Assembly: GCA_044225675.1 (NCBI GenBank)
Contig: JBGAIH010000003.1
Location: 124,001 to 188,000 of the forward strand
Length of the DNA: 64,000 bases
From: JACMQX01 sp044225675
Lineage (GTDB): Bacteria > Pseudomonadota > Gammaproteobacteria > Burkholderiales > Burkholderiaceae_C
Reading direction: 5' to 3'
In this document: positions 1 through 6,503 of the stretch, piece by piece
Numbering within the stretch: position 1 is the first letter of the stretch
Layout of the letters: each line of letters opens with the position of its first letter
The notes under the pieces: model-generated
What the model was told of the DNA's origin: nothing
Seen by the model: the letters and a program-made list of their open reading frames with translations, nothing else
The model's database searches: none
Translations under genes and position numbers: made by a program

Positions 1-2
1 CC

Positions 3-1106
3 ACGATCTGGTCATTGCAGCCACATCGGCGCGGCGCAGGCGAGCAGACCGAGCTTTACAACGTGGATCGCGTCTCGAAGTCCGAGGGGCTGGATGGCCT
101 GCCTTCGGATTACTCCAAGCTGCGGAAGGTGCCGGAGCTGGGGCCGCCGCTGCCGGGCGATCTCGGCCCTGCCATCGTGAAGGCGCAGCAGCCGGTGACA
201 CCCACGTATGCGCCACCGGGCCACGACCCGGAGGACGCTCGGCGCAAGGAAGCCGAAGCGGCAGCGGCTTCCTCGGTGTTCTTCCATTCTGGTACGCCCG
301 GCAAGACCGCAGCGCCAGCGACTGCGCAAGCGGCTGGCCCGGCATCGACCTTGGCGGGCTTCGACCCGCTGGCCGCTGGGCCGGCCTCGACGGCTGCCCA
401 GCCTGCCGACCCGACCGCCGTGCAGAACCGGCAAGACCAGAAAGAGGCTTTCCTGAAAGGCGGTTCTACGGAAACCCGCAATTCTGGCAATCTGCAAATG
501 CCAGCCTCGCCGTACCAGATGATGGCCGGGACGGTGATCGCCGGGGCGCTGGTGACAGGCATCAAGTCGGACCTGCCGGGCGACGTGATTGGCACGGTGA
601 CGGAGCCGGTCTACGACTCGGCCACGGGCAAGTTTCTGTTGATCCCTCAGGGCTCGCGCCTCATGGGCAAGTACAACAGCCAGATGAGCTATGGGCAGAG
701 CCGCGTGCAGGTGGTGTGGAACCGCATTATCTTGCCGGATACGTCTTCGCTGAAGCTCGACAACCTCGCGGGCGCCGACCCGGCCGGCTACTCCGGCCTG
801 GAGGATGGCGTCGATTGGCACTGGGATCGCGTCTTTGCCGGTGCGGCGCTGACGACACTGCTGGGCGTGGGCGCGGAGCTGGCCGCGCCGGAGAACCGGC
901 AGAACGGCAACCGCATCGTGATTGCCGGGCGCGACAGCGCGCAGGACAGCATCAATCAGGTCGGCCAGGAGATGACCCGGCGCAACATGAACATTCAGCC
1001 GACCTTGACGGAGCGGCCGGGCCTGCCGGTGCGGATCATCGTCAACCGCGATCTGGTGTTGCGACCGTACCAGCCGATGTTCTTCCAGCGGGGGGCGATG
1101 CGATGA
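3..1106 (+). CDS. trbI: TrbI/VirB10-family conjugal transfer protein, 5' truncated by window edge
   Basis: This is the outer-membrane-spanning VirB10-like channel component of a type IV mating-pair apparatus. The reading frame is open to the window edge, so the N-terminus with its inner-membrane anchor is missing. A proline- and alanine-rich periplasmic linker fills about the first 140 visible residues. The conserved TrbI/VirB10 C-terminal domain follows, with LPGDVIGTV, FLLIPQGSRLMGKY and VVWNRIILPD, a hydrophobic AGAALTTLLGVGAELA segment, and a C-terminal VNRDLVLRPY. The stop overlaps the next ATG (ATGA), so the two genes are translationally coupled. In Tn4371-like elements trbI closes the trb operon, which fits its position near the element boundary here. 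Confidence 0.9.
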   Translation, partial: TIWSLQPHRRGAGEQTELYNVDRVSKSEGLDGLPSDYSKLRKVPELGPPLPGDLGPAIVKAQQPVTPTYAPPGHDPEDARRKEAEAAAASSVFFHSGTPGKTAAPATAQAAGPASTLAGFDPLAAGPASTAAQPADPTAVQNRQDQKEAFLKGGSTETRNSGNLQMPASPYQMMAGTVIAGALVTGIKSDLPGDVIGTVTEPVYDSATGKFLLIPQGSRLMGKYNSQMSYGQSRVQVVWNRIILPDTSSLKLDNLAGADPAGYSGLEDGVDWHWDRVFAGAALTTLLGVGAELAAPENRQNGNRIVIAGRDSAQDSINQVGQEMTRRNMNIQPTLTERPGLPVRIIVNRDLVLRPYQPMFFQRGAMR

Positions 1107-1345
1107 GCACGACGAAGAAATTGCGGCTGGGGCCGCTGCCCAAGCTGGAGTCCACGAAGCTAACCTTTGCGTGCTCGGTCAGCCTGAAAGCCGACCTTGA
1201 CCGCTATGCCGCGCTGTACGCGCAGGCGTATGGGGAGGCGGTCGATGCCACGATGCTGATCCCGTACATGCTGGAAACCTTCATGGCGGGGGATCGAGGA
1301 TTCAAGCGCACGCAGACCAAGAACGAAAAAGCCGCCTCTGCTTGA
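1103..1345 (+). CDS. DUF2274 domain protein of the trb operon
   Basis: This is a short protein of 80 residues that begins MSTTKKLRLGPLP and overlaps the trbI stop by four bases. It matches the small DUF2274 proteins commonly found directly after trbI in integrative conjugative elements. The middle part (SVSLKADLDRYAALYAQAYG) looks like the helical region of a ribbon-helix-helix-type protein, and the C-terminus is basic (FKRTQTKNEKAASA). The function is not established. The start is fixed by the ATGA overlap, and the stop codon lies in the loop of the hairpin that follows. It is the last gene of the element before the tRNA. Confidence 0.75.
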   Translation: MSTTKKLRLGPLPKLESTKLTFACSVSLKADLDRYAALYAQAYGEAVDATMLIPYMLETFMAGDRGFKRTQTKNEKAASA

Positions 1346-1355
1346 CAGAGGCGGC
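1326..1355 (-). terminator. Rho-independent terminator, probably bidirectional
   Basis: A perfect 10-bp stem (1331-1340 paired with 1346-1355) has a 5-nt loop. Read on the minus strand it is followed by five T residues (A-run 1326-1330 on the plus strand), so it is well placed to end the tRNA-Leu transcript. Read on the plus strand it sits at the very end of the DUF2274 gene and could also end the trb operon, although its downstream T-run is poor. Confidence 0.75.
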
Positions 1356-1363
1356 TCTTGAAT

Positions 1364-1685
1364 TGGTGCCCGAGGCCGGAATCGAACCGGCACGCCTTGC
1401 GGCGGGGGATTTTCTTCCCACTTCGGCTTTCGCCGCCGCCGTCTCCGAAGAAACGGCGTTCGTGGGCTGGAGCACGCCTTCACCATAGCCTTTCGGCCGT
1501 AGGTGCCCGCCGTCTGCTCTCTACACCTTCCGAGGAGCCTTTCGGCTCCAGGGCTTGGCTCGGTATTAGCTCGGACTTGCGTCCAGGGCCTTCGCCGAGT
1601 TTGACGGGCTTCACCTCTGGGGTTTCCCCCGGAGGGCTCAAATTTGGTCTGAGTCCCCTGCGTCTACCAATTTCACCACTCGGGC
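1364..1685 (-). tRNA. tRNA-Leu(CAA) interrupted by a group I intron
   Basis: Exons are 1685-1651 (35 nt) and 1413-1364 (50 nt including an encoded CCA). Joined, they give an 85-nt class II tRNA. It has acceptor stem GCCCGAG/CTCGGGC, a normal D arm, anticodon stem GGGGA/TCCCC with loop CTCAAAA (anticodon CAA), a long variable arm around GCCGCAAGGCGT, and T arm GCCGG-TTCGATT-CCGGC. The intron separates C34 from A35, the position equivalent to the cyanobacterial tRNA-Leu(UAA) intron. The acceptor stem matches its own 3' half but differs at one base from the nearby host half-gene, so this is a complete separate allele, probably carried by the conjugative element. Confidence 0.9.
1414..1650 (-). 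ncRNA. Group I self-splicing intron (237 nt) in tRNA-Leu
   Basis: Positions below count from the first intron base. P1 forms between exon GGGGACTC and intron GAGCCCUCC (12-20). P2 is GGGG-GAAA-CCCC (about 21-32). A GNRA hairpin GGAC-GCAA-GUCC lies at 67-78. The Q-like stretch CUAAUACCGAGCCAAGC (82-98) is typical of small tRNA introns. Another GAAA hairpin lies at 102-117. P7 pairs GAGCA (132-136) with UGCUC (177-181). P8 is a GAAA-capped hairpin (about 146-170), and the P9 region has a UUCG hairpin. The last intron base is G, as required. The size and tetraloops resemble the compact IC3 introns of Azoarcus and cyanobacterial tRNAs. There is no endonuclease ORF. The 5' splice junction is C-G, not the usual U-G. 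Confidence 0.88.
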
Positions 1686-1876
1686 ATGACGCACGATGCT
1701 ACTTCAACTATCTACTCCTCACTGGGAGCCAGCTTGCATCGTCCTGGCTCCTAGCTGACTCCTGGCTCGAAATGCAGGCATCTCGATCAAGAGGCGATTT
1801 ATCACTCAATCCCTTGTCCCATGCGGCTTGGCAGGCAGTGACCTCAAGCAAGAACTACGTAGAAGTCCCTATTTTT
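1686..1876. other. Spacer between the intact and half tRNA-Leu genes (probable element end)
   Basis: No protein or RNA gene is apparent. It contains an inverted repeat GGAGCCAG/CTGGCTCC (1725-1732 and 1744-1751), and the second arm is repeated directly as TCCTGGCTC (1742-1750 and 1760-1768). Such short repeats could be integrase arm sites, but this is inference. Its right edge meets the anticodon loop of the half tRNA. Confidence 0.45.
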
Positions 1877-1911
1877 GAGTCCCCTGCGTCTACCGATTTC
1901 ACCACCCGGGC
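1877..1911 (-). pseudogene. 5' half of a tRNA-Leu gene (disrupted attachment site)
   Basis: This 35-bp block equals the 5' exon of the upstream tRNA-Leu except for two substitutions (33 of 35 identical). It runs from the first acceptor base to C34. Downstream homology continues only through AAAA of the anticodon loop and then diverges, so the anticodon 3' stem, variable arm and T arm are absent. It abuts the chromosomal cysM. The simplest reading is that this is the host tRNA-Leu gene, cut in the anticodon loop by integration of the element to its left. Confidence 0.75.
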
Positions 1912-1950
1912 CTTCGGGAAGGAAGCTGCAAATTATGGCACAGTGAGGGG

Positions 1951-2853
1951 ATGAACTACCCCACCATCGAAGACGCGATCGGCCGCACGCCGCTCGTGGC
2001 GCTGCAGCGGATCGGCGCCGAAGACAACCGCCGGCGCGGCAACGTCATCCTCGGAAAGCTCGAAGGCAACAACCCGGCCGGCTCGGTGAAGGACCGGCCT
2101 GCGGTGTCGATGATCCGGCGCGCCGAGGAGCGCGGCGACATCAAGCCCGGCGACACGCTGATCGAAGCCACGTCGGGCAACACCGGCATTGCACTGGCCA
2201 TGGCGGCGGCCATCAAGGGCTACCGCATGGTGCTCATCATGCCCGAGGACCTGTCCATCGAGCGTGCGCAAACCATGAAGGCCTTCGGCGCCGAGCTGAT
2301 CCTCACGCCCAAGAGCGGCGGCATGGAGTATGCGCGCGACCTTGCAGGCAACATGGAGCGCGAGGGCAAGGGCCGCGTGCTCGACCAGTTCGCCAATGCC
2401 GACAACCCGCGCATCCACTACGAGACCACCGGTCCCGAGATCTGGCAGGACACGGCCGGCAGGGTCACCCATTTCGTGAGCGCCATGGGCACCACCGGCA
2501 CGATCACCGGCGTGTCGCGCTTCCTCAAGGAAAAGAACAAGGCGATCCGCATCGTCGGCGCCCAGCCGAGCGAAGGCTCGCGCATCCCCGGCATCCGCAA
2601 GTGGCCGGTGGAGTACATGCCCAGCATCTACGACCCCGCCGGCGTGGACGAGACCGTGCTCGTGACGCAGGACGACGCCGAGGAGATGTGCCGGCGCCTG
2701 GCACGCGAGGAAGGCATCTTCGCCGGCATCTCCGCGGCCGGCGCGCTGTGGGTGGCTCTTGAGATCGCCAAGCGGGAAGAGAACGCGACCATCGTGTTCG
2801 TCGTGTGCGATCGGGGCGACCGCTACCTGTCCACCGGCGTGTTCCCGGCCTGA
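1951..2853 (+). CDS. cysM: Cysteine synthase B (O-acetylserine sulfhydrylase)
   Basis: This PLP enzyme of 300 residues makes cysteine from O-acetylserine and sulfide or thiosulfate. The PLP lysine is K47 in NPAGSVKDRP, the substrate loop TSGNTG is at 74-79, and the phosphate-binding GTTGTITG lies near 175. Length and the short C-terminus (DRGDRYLSTGVFPA) fit CysM better than CysK. No strong Shine-Dalgarno is visible, but the start is well conserved (MNYPTIEDAIGRTPLV). It is the first clearly chromosomal gene after the integrated element. The Nudix gene follows 14 bp later and may be co-transcribed. Confidence 0.95.
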   Translation: MNYPTIEDAIGRTPLVALQRIGAEDNRRRGNVILGKLEGNNPAGSVKDRPAVSMIRRAEERGDIKPGDTLIEATSGNTGIALAMAAAIKGYRMVLIMPEDLSIERAQTMKAFGAELILTPKSGGMEYARDLAGNMEREGKGRVLDQFANADNPRIHYETTGPEIWQDTAGRVTHFVSAMGTTGTITGVSRFLKEKNKAIRIVGAQPSEGSRIPGIRKWPVEYMPSIYDPAGVDETVLVTQDDAEEMCRRLAREEGIFAGISAAGALWVALEIAKREENATIVFVVCDRGDRYLSTGVFPA

Positions 2854-2867
2854 AGCCCGCCATCGCC

Positions 2868-3398
2868 ATGCGACACGAATTCAGGTTCTGTCCGAATTGC
2901 GCGGGCCCGCTGGCGCTGCGCACCGAAGAGGAAGACGGTGGCCCCAAGGAGCGGCTGCGTTGCGCCGCCTGCGGCTACACCCACTGGAACAATCCCGTGC
3001 CGGTGCTGGCGGCGGTGATCGAGTACGAAGGCCAGATCCTGCTGGCGCGCAATGCGGCCTGGCCGGGCAAGACCTATGCACTGATCACCGGCTTCATGGA
3101 GGCGGGCGAGACGCCGCAGGAGGGCATCGTGCGCGAGATCCGCGAAGAGACGAACCTCGAAGTGCGCGAGCTGTCGCTGATCGGTGTGTACGACTTCCAG
3201 CGCATGAACCAGGTGATCATTGCCTACGCTGTCCGCGCGGAAGGCGAGGTGAAGCTCTCGCCCGAGCTGGTCGACTACCGGCTCTACACACCGCAGACCG
3301 TCAAGTGCTGGCCCGCCGGCACGGGCTACGCGCTGGCCGACTGGCTGCGCGCGCGCGGGCATGAGCCGCAGTTCGTCGACTGGAGCCGCAAGCCCTGA
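2868..3398 (+). CDS. Nudix hydrolase with N-terminal zinc ribbon
   Basis: This 176-residue protein should cleave a nucleoside diphosphate linked to another moiety (for example NADH, ADP-ribose or a nucleotide sugar). An N-terminal zinc ribbon uses C8-x2-C11 and C32-x2-C35. A canonical Nudix box runs from G75 to V99 with the REIREE catalytic core. The ribbon plus Nudix order recalls NudC-type enzymes, but the protein lacks NudC's long N-terminal domain, so the substrate is open. I chose the ATG at 2868 because MRHEFRFCPNC starts the conserved fold and lies just after the cysM stop; an upstream in-frame start would overlap cysM. Confidence 0.88.
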   Translation: MRHEFRFCPNCAGPLALRTEEEDGGPKERLRCAACGYTHWNNPVPVLAAVIEYEGQILLARNAAWPGKTYALITGFMEAGETPQEGIVREIREETNLEVRELSLIGVYDFQRMNQVIIAYAVRAEGEVKLSPELVDYRLYTPQTVKCWPAGTGYALADWLRARGHEPQFVDWSRKP

Positions 3399-3444
3399 GG
3401 GTCGGCGGCGTCAGAGCGCATGCCGCTGATCGTCACTGATCGAC

Positions 3445-3468
3445 AAAAAAAACGGGGCCCTGGCCCCG
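3445..3468 (-). terminator. Terminator of the Bug-type binding-protein gene
   Basis: The 7-bp stem CGGGGCC/GGCCCCG (3453-3468) is followed, on the minus strand, by eight T residues (A-run 3445-3452 on plus). It lies 52 bp beyond the stop of the minus-strand gene. Confidence 0.85.
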
Positions 3469-3519
3469 CTTCTTGCATGCCGCGCCACGTGCACGGTGAT
3501 GCCTGGCGCTGTCCTTCGA

Positions 3520-4533
3520 TCACTCGGCCTTGATGCCGCGCATCATGATGACGCCGCCCAGCAGGTTGGTGTCGGACTTCATGCGGTTGGCCAGGCCTTC
3601 GGCCGAGGTGCCTGCCGTCTGCCAGCCCTGCTGGAACAGGCGTGCGCGGATTTCCGGCGTGCGGGCGATCTCGCTCACGAGGGCCGACAGCTTGGCCTGG
3701 ATCGGCTTGGGCATGGTGGTGGGCGCGGCCATAGCGGTCCAGATCTCGAGCTGGAAGCCCTGCACGCCGCCTTCGGACAGGCTGGGGATCTCGGGCGCGA
3801 GCGGGCTGCGGCCCGCCGAGGTGACGCCGATGGCGCGGAGCTTGCCCGCGCGCACCTGCTGGGTCACCAGGCCCGGCGGCAGCAGCGACAGCTGGATCTG
3901 GCCGCTGATCATCGCGTTGATGACCTGCGGGTTGCCAGGGTAGGGCACGTGCACCGGGTCGATGTTGGTCTTGGTCTTGAACAGTTCCATGCCGATGTGG
4001 CCCACGGTGCCAACGCCTGGCGTGCCGTAGCTCCACTTGTTGCCGGCATTGCGCGCCGCCACCATGAACTCCTGGGCCGTCGCGCCCGGCGCATTGGCGG
4101 GCGCCGCGAGCACCAGCGGCGCGGTGCCGATCAGGCTGATCGGCGCCAGGTCCTTGGCCGGGTCGAAGGGCGTCTTCGGGTTGAGCATCTTGGCAATCGT
4201 CATGTTGCCGTTGATCAGCACGCCCACGGTGTGGTCGTCGGTGGCCTTGGCGACCATGTCGGCGGCGATGTTGCCGCCAGCGCCGGGGCGGTTCTCGACG
4301 ATGACGGGCTGGCCCAGTGCCTTGCTCAGCGGCTCGGCGATGGTGCGGGCCACGAGGTCGGGCGTGGAGCCGCCAGGAAAGCCGACCATGATCTTCACGG
4401 GCTTGTTGGGCCAGTTGGCCGCGATGCCGGAAGCGGACTTGGCCGTTGCGGCCTTCTGCTGCGCGAGCACGGGCATGGCGACGGCGGCCACGGCCAGAGC
4501 CAGGGCCGCGCGATGGAAGACTTTGCGTTGCAT
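3520..4533 (-). CDS. Bug-family tripartite tricarboxylate transporter substrate-binding protein
   Basis: This is a periplasmic solute-binding protein of 337 residues. A clear Sec signal (MQRKVFHRAALALAVAAVAMP, cleavage near VLAQQ) is followed by the family hallmarks WPNKPVKIMVGFPGGSTPD, QPVIVENRPGAGGNIAAD and the late region PEIRARLFQQGW. I chose the start at 4533 for the signal peptide and the preceding GAGG; a longer reading frame exists but adds only an implausible leader. No TctA/TctB genes flank it, so it is an orphan receptor of the kind abundant in Bordetella and Comamonadaceae. The ligand is unknown. It has its own terminator. Confidence 0.9.
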   Translation of the reverse strand: MQRKVFHRAALALAVAAVAMPVLAQQKAATAKSASGIAANWPNKPVKIMVGFPGGSTPDLVARTIAEPLSKALGQPVIVENRPGAGGNIAADMVAKATDDHTVGVLINGNMTIAKMLNPKTPFDPAKDLAPISLIGTAPLVLAAPANAPGATAQEFMVAARNAGNKWSYGTPGVGTVGHIGMELFKTKTNIDPVHVPYPGNPQVINAMISGQIQLSLLPPGLVTQQVRAGKLRAIGVTSAGRSPLAPEIPSLSEGGVQGFQLEIWTAMAAPTTMPKPIQAKLSALVSEIARTPEIRARLFQQGWQTAGTSAEGLANRMKSDTNLLGGVIMMRGIKAE

Positions 4534-4623
4534 GGTGTGTTTCCTCGGTTCCTGCAAAGCGGACGATATTAACGCCAGCCTGCGGCTGCACCGTTTAGTT
4601 CTCAGTGGCAACGGCCAGGCAAG

Positions 4624-4657
4624 AAAAAGCCCCGCCAGCGGGATGCAGGGCGGGGCT
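4624..4657 (-). terminator. Terminator of rpoH
   Basis: The 9-bp stem AGCCCCGCC/GGCGGGGCT (4628-4636 and 4649-4657) is followed on the minus strand by a T-run (A-run 4624-4628 on plus). It sits about 40 bp after the rpoH stop. Confidence 0.85.
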
Positions 4658-4695
4658 GATGCGGACGCGGCGGGCGCTTGCGCGGGCCGCAAGGC

Positions 4696-5628
<933 letters not shown>

Positions 5629-5656
5629 ACCAGAACTCCTTTCATCAGATTCAATA

Positions 5657-5683
5657 TTAGCACTCGTTCTTGGTGAGTGCTAA
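5657..5683 (-). promoter_or_regulatory. CIRCE element (HrcA operator) upstream of rpoH
   Basis: A perfect 9-bp inverted repeat, TTAGCACTC-N9-GAGTGCTAA, matches the CIRCE consensus recognised by the heat-shock repressor HrcA. It begins 28 bp upstream of the rpoH start codon, in the expected promoter or 5' untranslated region. Confidence 0.92.
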
Positions 5684-5744
5684 CGGCCTTCAGTCTATCG
5701 GCTGGTGGCTGGGGCGTCTGTGTGCCGGCGCTCCGTCATGAGGA

Positions 5745-5782
5745 CTTGCAAGCTTTTGATTTATAAGGAACTTGCAAGTTCC
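5745..5782. repeat. Paired CTTGCAAG palindromes between rpoH and marR
   Basis: Two copies of CTTGCAAG lie at 5745-5752 and 5771-5778, 26 bp apart. The second is the centre of a perfect 16-bp palindrome, GGAACTTGCAAGTTCC (5767-5782). The spacing is about two and a half helical turns. This looks like a dimer-binding operator pair for an unidentified regulator acting on rpoH, on the efflux operon, or on both. Confidence 0.55.
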
Positions 5783-5847
5783 GTGGTGCGGATCGCCTGC
5801 TGGCCGACCCCAATTCCAACAGGGTTAATGCCATGGCAAACAGTGCC

Positions 5848-5876
5848 TTGACATTATTTGTCTAGGCAATTATATT
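5848..5876 (+). promoter_or_regulatory. Sigma-70 promoter with embedded MarR-type operator
   Basis: TTGACA (5848-5853) and TATATT (5871-5876) are separated by the ideal 17 bp. The spacer holds TTGTCTAGGCAA (5858-5869), a near-perfect palindrome of the TTGNCTAGNCAA type seen with MarR-family repressors. The next gene encodes a MarR protein, so autorepression is likely. Transcription should begin at about 5882-5884, right at the ATG at 5885. Confidence 0.8.
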
Positions 5877-5884
5877 CCTGATCC

Positions 5885-6481
5885 ATGACGGATTCAAGCC
5901 CTGATCTTCACGACGGCCGCCAGGCCGAGCCGCCGGTCCTCTCGGGCGCAGAGGCCGGCGTTTCGGTGTTCTACCGGGTCAATGGCTACGCCCCGGACGA
6001 GAGCGTCGGCTACATGATGCGCCGCATCATTGCCTCGCTCGCCCAGGAGGTCGACCGCGAACTCGAGCCCGCCGGCCTGACCAATGCGCAATGGGTGCCC
6101 TTGCTGAAGCTGCACGCGGGCGCGGCGTCCACGGTCGCCGAGCTGGCTCGCGAGTGCCAGCTCGACGCGGGCTCCATGACACGCATGCTCGACCGGCTGG
6201 AAGCGAAGAACCTCGTGCGCCGCGCCCGTTCCTCGCGTGACCGACGTGTCGTGAATCTGGAGCTGACCGACGAAGGCCGGCAGGTCGCCCAGGTCATTCC
6301 TCCGGTGCTCTGCCGGGTGCAGAACGCGCATCTCGACGGCTTCTCGCATGAGGAGTGGCAACAGCTCAAGACCCTGCTGCGCCGCATGCTCGCCAACACC
6401 CGGCTCGCACGCTGTGCTGCCGCACCGGCCTGCACACCTCAGTCGTCCAGCCCCCGCGCTGCCGAGGATTCCGCCTCCTGA
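5885..6481 (+). CDS. MarR-family transcriptional regulator of the efflux operon
   Basis: This 198-residue winged-helix protein is probably the local repressor of the multidrug efflux genes that follow. Residues about 40-150 form the MarR fold: LTNAQWVPLLKLHAG, recognition helix STVAELARECQLDAGSMTRMLDRLEAKNLV, and wing RARSSRDRRVVNLELTDEG. The N-terminal 35 residues and the Ser/Ala-rich tail are extra. The promoter places the start point one to three bases before the ATG, so the mRNA appears leaderless or nearly so, and no Shine-Dalgarno is available. The outer-membrane channel gene starts 22 bp after its stop, giving a four-gene operon. Confidence 0.9.
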   Translation: MTDSSPDLHDGRQAEPPVLSGAEAGVSVFYRVNGYAPDESVGYMMRRIIASLAQEVDRELEPAGLTNAQWVPLLKLHAGAASTVAELARECQLDAGSMTRMLDRLEAKNLVRRARSSRDRRVVNLELTDEGRQVAQVIPPVLCRVQNAHLDGFSHEEWQQLKTLLRRMLANTRLARCAAAPACTPQSSSPRAAEDSAS

Positions 6482-6503
6482 GCCCCTTGACCCGGTTTTT
6501 CCG

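Noticed and set aside
1358..1954. A plus-strand frame spanning the tRNA and intron region
   Set aside because: The frame runs through the tRNA exons and intron on the opposite strand, and its translation has no family features.
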